Source: Actinomycetes bacterium (lineage in GTDB: Bacteria; Actinomycetota; Acidimicrobiia; Acidimicrobiales; JAMCPL01). Taken from it: DNA of 64,000 nt. The translations under genes were made by a program, and so were the position numbers. The notes below the pieces were generated by a model, which was given only the letters and a program-made list of their open reading frames with translations, was not told the DNA's origin and ran no database searches. This document shows, piece by piece, positions 18,638 to 28,525 of this stretch. The first letter of the stretch is position 1. The number at the start of each line of letters is the position of its first letter. The stretch lies in NCBI GenBank assembly GCA_021846515.1, contig JAJZWU010000006.1, positions 28,097 to 92,096 on the forward strand. The letters are read 5' to 3'.

Positions 18638-19723
18638 CTAGTAGGTGATGACCTGCCTTATTGCCTCTCCTCTTTTCATCACCTGTAGGGCGTCATTGAC
18701 TTCAGAGAGATCTATCTTTCTGGTAATCATGCCCTCAAGATCCAAACGACCACTCTTCCACAAGTGAAGCAGCATCGGGAAGTCCCTACGCACATCAGCC
18801 GAGCCATATAGTGTACCTTTCACAGACTTGTTGGTAAAGAAGAGCTCAAAAGCGTTGAACTCCAGAGTCTGATCCATCCTTCCTGCCCCGACTATGACAG
18901 CAGTACCTCCTCTACGGGCATGGTCGTATGCCGCACGCATAGTCTGTGACAATCCGATGCACTCAAACACGTAGTCAAAGCCATCACCGTCGGTAACCTC
19001 GGACTTAACTGCATCAAGCTGGTCCGGAAGCACCGCATGAGTGGCGCCAAAGCGCTTGGCATCTTCCAACTTGGACGGAACTGTATCCATGGCGACTATC
19101 TCAGCTGCACCGGCAATTCTCGCACCCTGTATGGCTGCAATACCTACTCCACCGCAGCCTATTACCAGTGCATTGGATCCGGGCTTCAATTGTGCACAAT
19201 TAATAGCGGCGCCTACACCGGTAGTCACTCCACAACCGAGTAATGCAGATATCTCGTAGGGAATATCGCTAGGTACGGCTATCGCTGCCTCCTCAGGCAG
19301 GACCACCTCTTCCGAAAAGGTTCCCGTACCGAGAAAGCCGTATGCCGGGTCCTGGCCATTAAAGGTAAACCGCGGAATGAAGCCGATGTTCATAGTGATT
19401 TGGACACAAAGGTTTGGCTGCCCTCCCAGGCAAAACTTGCACCTACCGCACGGCGGTATCCATGCTACTACGATATGATCTCCCACCGATAGATGCTTAA
19501 CTCCACTACCTACCTCTACCACCTCTCCTGAACCTTCATGTCCAAGAACAGCCGGTGCGGGCTGTGGAAGTGTTCCATTCATAGCAGAGAGGTCAGAGTG
19601 ACACACGCCACTCGCATGAATTCGTACCCTTACTTCGCCCGGCTGCAGATCTTTGGCAGTCTCCACGTCGTCGCGTATATCCAGGGTCTCATCACCAACT
19701 TGCCGTAACATCGCTGCACGCAT
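18638..19723 (-). CDS. Zinc-dependent alcohol dehydrogenase (MDR family)
   Basis: A 361-residue medium-chain NAD(P)-dependent dehydrogenase. Catalytic-zinc ligands are in SGVCHSD and GHEGSGEV, and the structural-zinc cysteines in PPCGRCKFCLGGQPNLC. The Rossmann loop VIGCGGVGIAAIQGA is followed by an acidic residue (AMDT) that favours NAD. The ORF track start (19804) is 27 codons too early. GAGGAGG lies 7 nt before ATG 19723, and family homology begins there. Close to the class III/Zn-ADH group that includes mycothiol-dependent formaldehyde dehydrogenases, but the substrate is not certain. Confidence 0.9.
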   Translation of the reverse strand: MRAAMLRQVGDETLDIRDDVETAKDLQPGEVRVRIHASGVCHSDLSAMNGTLPQPAPAVLGHEGSGEVVEVGSGVKHLSVGDHIVVAWIPPCGRCKFCLGGQPNLCVQITMNIGFIPRFTFNGQDPAYGFLGTGTFSEEVVLPEEAAIAVPSDIPYEISALLGCGVTTGVGAAINCAQLKPGSNALVIGCGGVGIAAIQGARIAGAAEIVAMDTVPSKLEDAKRFGATHAVLPDQLDAVKSEVTDGDGFDYVFECIGLSQTMRAAYDHARRGGTAVIVGAGRMDQTLEFNAFELFFTNKSVKGTLYGSADVRRDFPMLLHLWKSGRLDLEGMITRKIDLSEVNDALQVMKRGEAIRQVITY

Positions 19724-19881
19724 ACAAAACCTCCTCAGTTGCTCGTGCCGTACGTACATATAGCGCGTACTTAATCTATATCTGTATGCTAACCATTGGA
19801 GCACGAAACGCGCCCAATGCGCAAATCCTTATAAGATTCCTTATAGGATTACGCGGTGACAGTACCTCCCGCAGGAAAGAT

Positions 19882-20895
19882 TCACCTAACGCCAGATACT
19901 TTCCGGGTCGGCAACGCTTCGCTGCCGACAGCGTACCCACCGTTAAAGACGGCATCCCTTCCCTCAGCGTGGCCACCCGCCGGTAATGCGTACCTGCCAG
20001 AATCCTGATACACCCTACCCTCATCTCTGTCATCTGTAACCGGACGGTGTGCATGTGCCGGTCTCCTGGTGTTCATGACAGGTACATGTCCTTTGGCTGT
20101 ATGCTTGCGCGTGGCGTGTAACCTACTCGTATTTACTCTGGCCGCATGATGCATCCTGGCTGCATTCATCCGGGCAAGCAATACTATATATGCCACTGCC
20201 GCAGCCGCTCCCAGCATGCTCAAAATCATCATGAATCCCAACGCCGGGATCAAGCCGAATAAAAAGAAAACAACCACGGAACCGATCAGTCCTACCAGTA
20301 TCCTGCGTCTACGCAGTCCAGCGGAACCGGATCTATGCAAGTTCCTCGTGTTGTAATTGGAACTGGCGTACATGCTACCCTCCTTGTACGATTGATTGTG
20401 ATACGACGAAATCCCATCATGCAACAGATTACTGTAAGGTTCATCACCGTCATGGAATGAATTACTCACACTACTTCCTGCCTCAATCACGGGAACTGAG
20501 GAATGGTATGCGTAATTACTATTGTCCGTTTCCCTCCCGTAGCTGGAAAAACTATTTGAACCAGAATAACCGGGCTCCATCTGTCCCATTGTTTGAGTTG
20601 CTTGAGGGCCTATAACCCTGACCAATGAGACCCTCTCATGACTTGCCCAACTTGCATCGCCGACGATAACGTTGGTGGACTGGAAGGCAGAGTAATAGGA
20701 TGCCTCACCGGCTGGATTATGGCGAAAGCTGTCAATAGGGGTTAGCTCGGCATGCTTTTTTCTCAAGGTTCTCAACTGCCGTTTGAATGCCCATACAGAA
20801 TGTGACGACATGCGTTCTTTTCGCCGTTTCCAGAGCTGCGAACCCAAAACCACTACCCACACAATTGCAAGTAAAATAAGTACGGTCACGCTCAC
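19882..20895 (-). CDS. SepX/GlpR-like membrane protein (probable cell-division protein)
   Basis: One N-terminal membrane helix (VLILLAIVWVVVLGS), then a basic segment RMSSHSVWAFKRQLRTLRKK, a long disordered Ser/Asn/Tyr-rich cytoplasmic region, RRRR, and a pair of C-terminal helices (VGLIGSVVVFFLFGLIP, MMILSMLGAAAAVAYIVLLA) followed by a His/Arg-rich tail. This architecture resembles the actinobacterial SepX/GlpR division proteins; that assignment is by layout and the short basic motif only. A GAGGAG Shine-Dalgarno lies just upstream of two possible GTG starts (20895, 20889). Confidence 0.5.
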   Translation of the reverse strand: MSVTVLILLAIVWVVVLGSQLWKRRKERMSSHSVWAFKRQLRTLRKKHAELTPIDSFRHNPAGEASYYSAFQSTNVIVGDASWASHERVSLVRVIGPQATQTMGQMEPGYSGSNSFSSYGRETDNSNYAYHSSVPVIEAGSSVSNSFHDGDEPYSNLLHDGISSYHNQSYKEGSMYASSNYNTRNLHRSGSAGLRRRRILVGLIGSVVVFFLFGLIPALGFMMILSMLGAAAAVAYIVLLARMNAARMHHAARVNTSRLHATRKHTAKGHVPVMNTRRPAHAHRPVTDDRDEGRVYQDSGRYALPAGGHAEGRDAVFNGGYAVGSEALPTRKVSGVR

Positions 20896-21069
20896 AGTCT
20901 CCTCACTATCTACCCTTTCGAGTTAGGATAGCATCAATCATACCGCCAATGGTGGATTTCGAAAAATAACCAAGCGAGCAGGCTATTCTCAAACGGCACC
21001 CGGAGGGACTTGTTAATCACGAGATCTGCGACAACGGCACTCTTCCAGACGGCCAAGTCGAACGTACGG

Positions 21070-21858
21070 TCAGATGATATAGCTATGCCGTAAAAGAGCG
21101 CCCACGACCTGGTGCAATGCGACCATATCTCTTGCAACGGCGCTCACTATCACACCGGGACCATTTAGAGACATGCAGGTACCGCGACCGGCATGCCCCG
21201 TTTCCCCCAGACGCTCTGAACGGACATCCCTGACAGGTTCGTTTGAAAATACTGTATTTTGGCCACAAAATACATCTTCATCTCCAATGTCTGCGCCTGC
21301 AATCAAAATTGATCCTATCGCTCTATCACCCCCAGCAACAGCCGGACCGTTCCATCCAGGCCATCGCGTAGAAAACTCGCTGCGTACCAGAGGCTGCCCA
21401 GAAACATCGACAGAAAGCCGGGAACTGTACTTTCCCGGCTCCTCTCCCTGGCGTCCCAAAACCAACTCGTCTCTCCAGTACAGGCTGGAACCTTCGGCCA
21501 TATCTACAACAGTGTCCACATAATGGTCACAGCCCGAACAGGCCACAGCGGGCTCTACCAGCCACCGAAGCGCGGCATCCCCAGCCAGGCATACACGTAT
21601 GGACATCATGGATGGAAGCCCATGAAGTCCCGGACGCGCCAAGCTGGCAGCTACAGATCGTACTACGAGCGATACGCCGCTTTCCACCTCAATTTCCAGC
21701 TGAAGATCATCTCCTCCAAGTGGTGAAGCGGCTCCACCCACTATGTAAAGCGCATCGCTACCGGGACGTAGCAGTATAGGTGCATCCGAGCGGAGTTCAT
21801 CGTAACGAGTATGTCCATCGGCAGATGCACTTACGGCTACTTGCGCATGTGCCTTCAT
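21070..21858 (-). CDS. ureD: Urease accessory protein UreD
   Basis: Scaffold of the urease maturation complex with UreF and UreG, presenting apo-urease for nickel insertion. Family hallmarks are the N-terminal [30 protein letters not shown] and the [15 protein letters not shown] strand. The start at 21858 forms an ATGA overlap with the ureG stop; the longer ORF (21945) would intrude into ureG. It is the last gene of the urease operon. Confidence 0.88.
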   Translation of the reverse strand: MKAHAQVAVSASADGHTRYDELRSDAPILLRPGSDALYIVGGAASPLGGDDLQLEIEVESGVSLVVRSVAASLARPGLHGLPSMMSIRVCLAGDAALRWLVEPAVACSGCDHYVDTVVDMAEGSSLYWRDELVLGRQGEEPGKYSSRLSVDVSGQPLVRSEFSTRWPGWNGPAVAGGDRAIGSILIAGADIGDEDVFCGQNTVFSNEPVRDVRSERLGETGHAGRGTCMSLNGPGVIVSAVARDMVALHQVVGALLRHSYII

Positions 21859-22535
21859 GCACGCTCGACATCTTGCCGCCCGGTCAGTACCGCGCGTATC
21901 CAGCCGGCTACCAGACGACCCCCCAGTGGACCACGTAACGAGCACATCACCGTAGGGCGGGAACCCCTCTTGGCCTCTGCATCGGTTTGCATGACATGCA
22001 GATCGGCTCCTACCATCTCTGCAAGATCCACCTTATTGATAACCAGCAAATCCGACATGGTGACTCCCGGTCCGCCCTTTCGCGGCACCTTGTCTCCCCC
22101 CGATACATCCAGCACGAAAATCTGCATGTCGACCAGCCCATGACTGAAGGTGGCTGTCAGGTTGTCGCCTCCGCTTTCCAGCAGTACAAGATCAAGATCG
22201 GGAAACCTGTTCTCGAGTATTTCGATAGCTTCCAGATTAGCCGCTATATCATCTCTTATGGCAGTATGGGGACAACCTCCGGTCTCTACAGGTACGATCC
22301 TATCCTGGTCCAGTACGCCTGCCCGCTTGAGAAAGTCGGCATCTTCGGTAGTGTAAATATCATTGGTTACCACTGCTATCTCCAACTCACCTGCGAATTC
22401 ACGACATAATGATGCAACAAGCGCCGTCTTTCCACTGCCCACCGGTCCCCCTATGCCGATCCTGAATGGCCACTGCCGGGAAGGCCGAACCCCGGGTACT
22501 GCGTTCGAACCACCGGTTGGCGCTTCATGATGCAA
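21855..22535 (-). CDS. ureG: Urease accessory GTPase UreG
   Basis: SIMIBI-class GTPase that binds nickel and delivers it to urease. P-loop [12 protein letters not shown] near residue 32, switch region [13 protein letters not shown], the metal-binding CPH in [20 protein letters not shown], and the guanine-specificity NKVDLA. There is only a short N-terminal extension without a His-rich tract. Overlaps ureF upstream and ureD downstream. Confidence 0.95.
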   Translation of the reverse strand: MHHEAPTGGSNAVPGVRPSRQWPFRIGIGGPVGSGKTALVASLCREFAGELEIAVVTNDIYTTEDADFLKRAGVLDQDRIVPVETGGCPHTAIRDDIAANLEAIEILENRFPDLDLVLLESGGDNLTATFSHGLVDMQIFVLDVSGGDKVPRKGGPGVTMSDLLVINKVDLAEMVGADLHVMQTDAEAKRGSRPTVMCSLRGPLGGRLVAGWIRAVLTGRQDVERA

Positions 22536-23376
22536 AGAGACGCACCTCCATTTCTGCGTGGACTCCCGAATAATAATCGAGCAACGGCGACGCTGGAGCA
22601 GGCAATCCAGCCCAGTTGCGGAGGGCAGCCTCGGAACGGGCTGCGTTTACCGCCACTGACGCCACCTGATCAATCTGCGTGCTGAATTCCGCAATCAACG
22701 CTGTTACCTTGGCGGGATCCAGCCCAAGTAGTTTGAGCGAGGCAAACGCTGGCGTAACGACCGATCCATATGCTCCTATAAGCGCCGCTTCTTCGACACT
22801 CAGACCAGCTATAGCTGCACATGCCCCTATGGCGACTGGATAGTGGACTCCCTCGTCGAGAGCAGCATTCAACCGACTCAGCAACGGCGAAGGCCATATA
22901 GTGGCCGAAGTGCGCAATAGCTGACGACCCAACGATCTGGATGTCCTTCGCTGCACGGGTGATACTATACGAGCATCCGCCTCCTTATTCAGCAGATTCC
23001 AAGGCTCATCAAGCTCTACTGCCATGTCACCAAGCGCCGATATATTGTTTTGCAACACCAGCATCCAGGCCGCTACTGCAAAACACCCGGTAAACAGTCC
23101 AATTGTCCATAGACGTCCTTCGAGAAAAGCACGCAAGGATGCCAGGTCATGCAATGCGCCATCGTCGACAGCTCCCTCCAGCCCACCGGAATGAGCATAG
23201 CCGCCCGCAGGGAACCTGCCATCGGCCATTAACAATGCCACAGAACTTACGGGAATGCGACATATTCCATTACCGCCTGTTGCCGACCCATACCGGCTCT
23301 CATCAGCAGAGGTACCGGCAGATACCTCATCGCTTGGAGCAGGTGCAACTCCATCTTCGCGCACGACCCGGTTCAA
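22525..23376 (-). CDS. ureF: Urease accessory protein UreF
   Basis: Helical GTPase-regulating accessory protein of urease maturation. [20 protein letters not shown] is the conserved first helix. The first 40 residues before it are non-conserved. The TTG start overlaps the ureC stop as TTGA, so translation is probably coupled. A later start close to the conserved helix is not excluded. Confidence 0.9.
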   Translation of the reverse strand: MNRVVREDGVAPAPSDEVSAGTSADESRYGSATGGNGICRIPVSSVALLMADGRFPAGGYAHSGGLEGAVDDGALHDLASLRAFLEGRLWTIGLFTGCFAVAAWMLVLQNNISALGDMAVELDEPWNLLNKEADARIVSPVQRRTSRSLGRQLLRTSATIWPSPLLSRLNAALDEGVHYPVAIGACAAIAGLSVEEAALIGAYGSVVTPAFASLKLLGLDPAKVTALIAEFSTQIDQVASVAVNAARSEAALRNWAGLPAPASPLLDYYSGVHAEMEVRLFAS

Positions 23377-25106
23377 AACAGGAAATACCTTTGAGCCATG
23401 GGCAGTTCAGCCATCGGTTCCACATCCACCAACTCCCCGTCGATCGTCACAGCAAAGCTGTCCGGATTCACCTCTATCCTGGGTAATGCATCGTTAAACG
23501 GCATGTCTGCCTTTCCGCGCCGCCTGACATCTGCCACAGGGACGATCCTCTTTCCGACTCTCAGCCTCTCTCTGATGCCGTTTTCCAAGGCAGCCTCGGC
23601 CACAAAGAATAGGCTGGATGCACTTGCAACCGCGGGAGACGCTCCCCACATCGGGCGGGGCAACACCGGCTGCGGCGTCGGTATAGAGGCGTTGGCATCG
23701 CCCATCTCCGCCCACGCGATCATCCCTCCCTTCAGAACTACATGCGGCCTAACCGCAAAGAATGCCGGTTCCCAAAGAACGAGATCAGCAAGCTTGCCAA
23801 CCTCAATAGATCCTATCTCCCTCTCCATGCCATGCGCGATCGCCGGGCATATCGTATACTTCGCAATATATCGCTTCACTCTATTATTATCAGAATTACC
23901 GTCTCCTGACAACGATCCTCTGCGTAGCTTGTTAACGTGAGCAGTCTGCCATGTCCTGATGGGTACCTCCCCAATCCTACCCATAGCCTGAGAATCTGAG
24001 CCGATCATCGATATGGCTCCCATATCATGGAGCACGTCTTCAGCAGCAATAGTGGAAGGCCTGATTCGACTCTCTGCAAAAGCCAAATCTTCCGGTACTG
24101 CAGGATTGAGATGATGACATACCATCAACATGTCGAGATGCTCATCTATGGTGTTTACCGTGTAGGGGCGTGTAGGATTAGTGGAAGAAGGCAACACATT
24201 TGGTAACCCCGCAACGACAATAATATCTGGTGCATGACCACCACCCGCTCCCTCCGTATGGTAAGCATGTATCACCCGACCACCGATAGCCGATATCGTA
24301 CTTTCTACAAAACCTGCTTCATTAAGTGTATCGGAATGGAGTGCAACCTGCACTCCAGAATCATCTGCCACCTGCAAACAGGTATCAAGCGCAGCCGGAG
24401 TGGCGCCCCAATCTTCATGTACCTTGAATCCGCCGACACCAGCCCTCAGTTGCTCCCACAGTGCCTCCTGTGAAACCGTATTGCCTTTCCCAAGTAGAAG
24501 CACGTTCACAGGCATCGGATCCATAGCCTCCAGCATCCTTTCGATATACCATTCGCCAGGAGTAACGGTTGTCGCCTTGGTGCCCTCCGCCGGCCCGGTT
24601 CCCCCTCCTATGAGTGTGGTTATCCCCACCCCAAGCGCTTCATCGACCAGCTGTGGGCAGATAAGATGAACATGGCAATCTATGGCTCCGGGCGTAAGTA
24701 TTCTGCCATTACCGGAAAGAATTTCAGTAGAAGGCCCGATAACCATGCCCGGATCTACTCCATTCATAATGTCGGGATTGCCCGCCTTGCCTATAGCACT
24801 GATCCTTCCGCCACGAATCCCCACGTCAGCTTTGAAGATACCATGGTAGTCGAGAATTACTGCACCCGTGATGACAAGGTCAGGAGTTCCCTCGGCCCTG
24901 GTAGCCGTAGCCTGGCCCATAGACTCCCTGATCACCTTGCCACCTCCGAATACGGCCTCGTCTCCACGACTGCATAGATCGTCGGTCAACTCAATAAATA
25001 GATTGGTGTCGGCCAACCGTACCCTGTCTCCCGTGGTCGGACCATAAAGTAAGCGGTACCGTTCTCTGTCAATATCAGTCACGAGCAACTTTCTCCAGTT
25101 GCCCAC
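23373..25106 (-). CDS. ureC: Urease alpha subunit
   Basis: Catalytic subunit; hydrolyses urea to ammonia and carbamate. The nickel-site histidines lie in [10 protein letters not shown], the carbamylated lysine in [12 protein letters not shown] and the flap histidine region in [32 protein letters not shown] follows. 577 residues is normal length. The ORF starts at ATG 25106, inside ureB. A GTG at 25082 would put the overlap at 8 nt and the protein at [19 protein letters not shown], matching the usual family N-terminus, and is the more likely start. Confidence 0.96.
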   Translation of the reverse strand: MGNWRKLLVTDIDRERYRLLYGPTTGDRVRLADTNLFIELTDDLCSRGDEAVFGGGKVIRESMGQATATRAEGTPDLVITGAVILDYHGIFKADVGIRGGRISAIGKAGNPDIMNGVDPGMVIGPSTEILSGNGRILTPGAIDCHVHLICPQLVDEALGVGITTLIGGGTGPAEGTKATTVTPGEWYIERMLEAMDPMPVNVLLLGKGNTVSQEALWEQLRAGVGGFKVHEDWGATPAALDTCLQVADDSGVQVALHSDTLNEAGFVESTISAIGGRVIHAYHTEGAGGGHAPDIIVVAGLPNVLPSSTNPTRPYTVNTIDEHLDMLMVCHHLNPAVPEDLAFAESRIRPSTIAAEDVLHDMGAISMIGSDSQAMGRIGEVPIRTWQTAHVNKLRRGSLSGDGNSDNNRVKRYIAKYTICPAIAHGMEREIGSIEVGKLADLVLWEPAFFAVRPHVVLKGGMIAWAEMGDANASIPTPQPVLPRPMWGASPAVASASSLFFVAEAALENGIRERLRVGKRIVPVADVRRRGKADMPFNDALPRIEVNPDSFAVTIDGELVDVEPMAELPMAQRYFLF

Positions 25107-25434
25107 CTACAGATCTTCGCAATCCAGGAACTACCCGCCTACCAGATAATGGGATAAGCTCCACCTCTCTGGTTATGCCCGGCTCAAACCTGGCAGACGT
25201 GCCGGCAGGTATATTAAGACGCTTGCCCCAGGCTTCATCCCTATCGAAGTCAAGCGCCGGATTCACCTCACCAAAATGATAATGAGATCCCACCTGGACA
25301 GGTCGATCACCGGTATTGCATATCAGCAACACAGTTATCGGGCTACCCTCATTGATCGTTACAGGATCATCGCCTACTATCACTTCACCGGGTATCATGT
25401 TCTGCTGCCTCTCGTACTCTTGCCTTTTGACCAT
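25075..25434 (-). CDS. ureB: Urease beta subunit
   Basis: Small structural subunit of the (ABC)3 urease. [18 protein letters not shown] and [16 protein letters not shown] are diagnostic. The ATG at 25434 overlaps the ureA stop as TGATG. A second in-frame ATG at 25398 begins exactly at the family-typical MIPGEV and has AGAGG upstream, so the first 12 residues may not be translated. Confidence 0.94.
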   Translation of the reverse strand: MVKRQEYERQQNMIPGEVIVGDDPVTINEGSPITVLLICNTGDRPVQVGSHYHFGEVNPALDFDRDEAWGKRLNIPAGTSARFEPGITREVELIPLSGRRVVPGLRRSVGGQLEKVARD

Positions 25435-25736
25435 CACTGTACCGGATGGTGAATGGTCACCAGCTTGGTACCGTCAGAGAAGGTAGCCTCGATTTGCACC
25501 TCATCCAACATCTCAGCCACCCCTTCCATCACATCATTGCGAGTCAATACATGTCTACCACTTTCCATGAGGTCGGCTACCGGCAACCCATCACGAGCTC
25601 CCTCCAGCACAAACGAAGAGAGCAGGGCGACTGCTTCAGGGTAGTTCAGCTTGAGGCCTCGTTCGCGACGCTCTCGAGCAACCATGGCGGCAAGATATAT
25701 CATCAGCCTCTCCTGTTCGTGCGGGCTAAGTCTCAT
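25434..25736 (-). CDS. ureA: Urease gamma subunit
   Basis: 100-residue structural subunit: [17 protein letters not shown] at the N-terminus, [21 protein letters not shown] in the middle, and [19 protein letters not shown] near the end. It is first in a three-gene structural set followed by F, G and D; there is no ureE between them. The start codon lies inside one copy of a short tandem repeat (see 25722-25753). A gap of 75 nt without a terminator separates it from the permease gene, consistent with co-transcription. Confidence 0.95.
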   Translation of the reverse strand: MRLSPHEQERLMIYLAAMVARERRERGLKLNYPEAVALLSSFVLEGARDGLPVADLMESGRHVLTRNDVMEGVAEMLDEVQIEATFSDGTKLVTIHHPVQ

Positions 25737-25753
25737 AACGGGCTACGTCTCAT
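25722..25753 (-). repeat. 15-nt tandem repeat over the ureA start codon, with a six-codon mini-ORF
   Basis: ATGAGACTTAGCCCG (ureA start, 25736-25722) is preceded at 17-nt period by ATGAGACGTAGCCCG (25753-25739), one mismatch. The upstream copy opens ATG AGA CGT AGC CCG TTA TGA, whose stop overlaps the ureA ATG. It could affect initiation by re-initiation, or be a duplication scar. Confidence 0.6.
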
Positions 25754-25811
25754 GATTAATGCAGTTCATCATTCCAGCAGATAATTTCAAGTTTACACGA
25801 TTTCAAACAAT

Positions 25812-27350
25812 TTAGCTTTGATAACCCGGCGCATCTGTATCCATTCCGAGTTTTGCTACCAGGGCGCGTAACGCGGCACGGCCGACCGCATCAGTAGACG
25901 CACGCTTTACGGCAAAGTACACACTGCCGAGCACCATGCCCAGCAGGAATATGATCGGACCCCATATAAGAGGCACCACCACTGGGAAAAAGGTATAGAA
26001 AATACCTATACCTATCGTAACAAGTGACAGCATGGGTAACACAATATGCACGACAACTCGCGTCATGTTCCTGCTGTGAGCAAAGAACGGCAGTGCAAGG
26101 TTACCGAGAATGTGGCCGACAAACTCTCCCATGGTCGCGACAAGAATCAACACGGTAAACGCCGTCACCGGTCCCCAGATTACCCCTGCCACTATTGCAC
26201 CAACTGCCGCAGAAATAAGGCAGGCCAGCACTGCAACTCTTGGCGTACCACTCTTGCTGTCTACGTCCTGGAAGCTCTTGGGGAAAAGGCCGGCCAATGA
26301 CATCACGTGGGTTACCCTGCTGACGACCAGTGATGAAGCGATAATTGCACTTGCAATGCTGTTTGCCATGAACACCGCTACCAGCAACTCCATACCACTA
26401 CCCATGTACTTGTGAATCACGAGCAATCCGGGAATACTCGAGTTGGCGAATGCAGCCATGTGCGTAGGACCCCATCCTATGGTGAGTGCATACGCTACAA
26501 ACACCATGATTGCCGCCACCGCAGCGGTCGACAGTACCAGCCCTCTACGGACAGCTCTGTGCGGCATTTTGGCCTCGTGGCCAAGGAATATCGTGGCCGT
26601 TGAGCCGGACATTCCGAAAGCCGCCAGTAACAGGCCGACACCTATGCCCGATACGCCGCTCTTGGCAAAAGACGGCATAAATACGCTGGCAGTATTGTGA
26701 TGTCCAGCCAGAATCACTATCACCACGCTGGCCACAAGCATAAGTAGCAACTCCACCAAGCCGGCAATGATCCCGTAGCGCAGTGATGGCAATACGCCTC
26801 TATACACAAGTATTCCTGGAGGGACTATGATCGCCAATGTAAGCGGTATCCACATCCACCCCGGAACCGAATGTACTCCGAACTGAACCAGCAATGACTG
26901 TACCATTACGGCGAAGTACACTGCTCCAGCAGCCAGAAATGCCGTATAATAGAGCGCGTAGCTTATCCCGGCGAGGAACCCCAGATAATTGCCGGTTCCC
27001 CTGCTCACATAATAAAACATGCCTCCGGAACTGGCCAGTTTCTTCGAATACTGCAAAGGGGTGTTGACCCAGAGCCACACAAGACCTGCACCAAGCAGGT
27101 AAGCCAGTGGCAATGCCCCCAGCGCATAGATGGCCGCCGAGGTCAATACGGCGCCCATACACAGTAGGGGACCGTTGGCAATTATTCCCTGCGCAACCAC
27201 ATGACCATGAGTAGCTCTGTTACGGTGAAGCTTCACATCTCCGTCACCTTGGTACTCGGCTGTTACAACAGTATCGGTGGCAGTGGGCATGCCGCTTTCC
27301 GGAGCGGCGCTACCTCCGGGCATCGCATTACCGTTCAAATTGCTTTCCAT
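25812..27350 (-). CDS. APC-superfamily amino acid/amine permease, candidate guanidine importer
   Basis: A 512-residue inner-membrane protein with about twelve hydrophobic segments and the APC-type glycine-rich early helices (SSGGMFYYVSRGTGNYLGF, near residue 95). It starts one nucleotide after the ureohydrolase stop with GGGGAG in front, so the two are tightly coupled. APC proteins move amino acids and amines in symport or exchange. Position behind a guanidine riboswitch and hydrolase suggests guanidine or a guanidino compound as substrate; this is inference from context. It is not one of the SMR-type guanidinium exporters usually found with this riboswitch. Confidence 0.75.
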   Translation of the reverse strand: MESNLNGNAMPGGSAAPESGMPTATDTVVTAEYQGDGDVKLHRNRATHGHVVAQGIIANGPLLCMGAVLTSAAIYALGALPLAYLLGAGLVWLWVNTPLQYSKKLASSGGMFYYVSRGTGNYLGFLAGISYALYYTAFLAAGAVYFAVMVQSLLVQFGVHSVPGWMWIPLTLAIIVPPGILVYRGVLPSLRYGIIAGLVELLLMLVASVVIVILAGHHNTASVFMPSFAKSGVSGIGVGLLLAAFGMSGSTATIFLGHEAKMPHRAVRRGLVLSTAAVAAIMVFVAYALTIGWGPTHMAAFANSSIPGLLVIHKYMGSGMELLVAVFMANSIASAIIASSLVVSRVTHVMSLAGLFPKSFQDVDSKSGTPRVAVLACLISAAVGAIVAGVIWGPVTAFTVLILVATMGEFVGHILGNLALPFFAHSRNMTRVVVHIVLPMLSLVTIGIGIFYTFFPVVVPLIWGPIIFLLGMVLGSVYFAVKRASTDAVGRAALRALVAKLGMDTDAPGYQS

Positions 27351-27351
27351 G

Positions 27352-28467
27352 TCACTCCCCTCCCTTCGGCAAGTGACCTTCCCTTACCAGACATCCAAGA
27401 GTATCGCAAATAACCCTGGTCGCCACGAGGGCGGTAATTTCCGCATTATCGTAAGGCGGCGAGCACTCCACCACCTCTATCCCTGCCAGGGGCTCCCGGG
27501 CAATCAGCTGAATAAGCTTGAGGACTTCCCGGGGAAGGAACCCTCCCGGTTCAGGCCAGCCGGTGCCTGGCACAAAGGCAGCATCCAGACAATCGACGTC
27601 AAAGGATAGCCAGACCGCATCCGCACCTTCCCATGCCACCTCAAGAGCACGATCTGCCGCCGCTTCTATACCCATATCTACACAGTCATTTACCGTCATG
27701 ATCGTGGTACCGCGTTCCCGTCCAACCTTGACCCCCGGTCGTGGGGCCTGCCATCCGCCTATACCGAGTTGGACCAGGTTCTTCGGTGGTACGTTGGGCA
27801 GGTTGGTGGCGTGGAACCAGGGAGTGGTGTGCATCCGCTCATCCAGGTCAGTATCTTGAGTATCCACATGCCTGTCGAAATGGATAATCCCAAGATTACC
27901 ATCCAGGTGCTCTGCCACACCTCTGGTGGTAGGAAACCCGATCGAATGATCCCCACCGAGCACTACCGGGAAAGCGCCAGAAGAGTAGACATGGGCAACA
28001 GCCCTGGTAACCTGATCGAATGTCTTCTCGATATTTGCCGGAATAGTGAACACGTCGCCAATGTCGCACATAGTGATAGATTCCCGTAGGTCGACACCGA
28101 GTTCGAAGCTGTAGGGGCCGTAAAGTCCTGATATTTTACGTATACCCTGAGGACCGAAGCGTGTGCCAGATCTGTAGGTGGTTCCACCGTCAAATGGCAC
28201 CCCTAGAATAGCTACATCATACTCTCCACATTTCCGAACATCTTCCAAGTACGGAGCCTTGAGAAAGGTGTTGATGCCCGCAAAGTGAGGAAGCTCGCCG
28301 CGAGAAAAGGTAGGTATGCTGCGATCATTGAGGCTGGCAGCTCCCGGAAGCCCAATCTCCAATCCTCTTGCAATCTCCAGATCGTGTCGATCATGAGGAA
28401 TCTTCCCTTCGGCTTCAACAGCTCTTGCTGCTTCATGCCCATACCGTCCATGCAATTCTTCTGTCAT
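27352..28467 (-). CDS. gdmH: Ureohydrolase, probable guanidine hydrolase (guanidinase)
   Basis: A 371-residue ureohydrolase (arginase/agmatinase fold). All metal-binding motifs are present: GGDHS, FDRHVDTQ and SFDVDCLDAAFVPGTG. Expected reaction: guanidine + water to urea + ammonia. Reasons to prefer guanidinase over agmatinase are the guanidine-I riboswitch directly upstream, the urease genes directly downstream, an N-terminal extension of about 60 residues, and Trp in GTGWPEPGG where agmatinases usually have a small residue. Known GdmH enzymes are nickel-dependent; nickel is not shown by sequence. Start moved from 28503 to ATG 28467, which has GGAGGT 5 nt upstream. Guanidinobutyrase-like activity remains possible. 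Confidence 0.82.
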   Translation of the reverse strand: MTEELHGRYGHEAARAVEAEGKIPHDRHDLEIARGLEIGLPGAASLNDRSIPTFSRGELPHFAGINTFLKAPYLEDVRKCGEYDVAILGVPFDGGTTYRSGTRFGPQGIRKISGLYGPYSFELGVDLRESITMCDIGDVFTIPANIEKTFDQVTRAVAHVYSSGAFPVVLGGDHSIGFPTTRGVAEHLDGNLGIIHFDRHVDTQDTDLDERMHTTPWFHATNLPNVPPKNLVQLGIGGWQAPRPGVKVGRERGTTIMTVNDCVDMGIEAAADRALEVAWEGADAVWLSFDVDCLDAAFVPGTGWPEPGGFLPREVLKLIQLIAREPLAGIEVVECSPPYDNAEITALVATRVICDTLGCLVREGHLPKGGE

Positions 28468-28499
28468 ATACAACCTCCATCGGTCAGGCCGCTCAGATC

Positions 28500-28525
28500 T
28501 CACTAAGCGGCAATTCTCTTAGTGA
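28500..28525 (-). promoter_or_regulatory. Hairpin between riboswitch aptamer and gdmH (possible expression platform)
   Basis: TCACTAAG and CTTAGTGA form a perfect 8-bp stem around a 10-nt loop. With a 2-nt bulge the pairing extends through AGATC/GATCT into the conserved GGGAGA end of the aptamer, so stem and aptamer could exclude each other. No T-run follows, arguing against a classical terminator and for translational control or processing. Confidence 0.5.

Noticed and set aside
20934-21137. 67-codon ORF between ureD and the SepX-like gene
   Set aside because: Overlaps the end of ureD in another frame and lacks a ribosome site or conserved features.
27352-28503. Agmatinase as the name of the ureohydrolase
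   Set aside because: The guanidine-I riboswitch and urease context plus the GTGWPEPGG loop fit guanidine hydrolysis better; agmatinase was kept only as an alternative.
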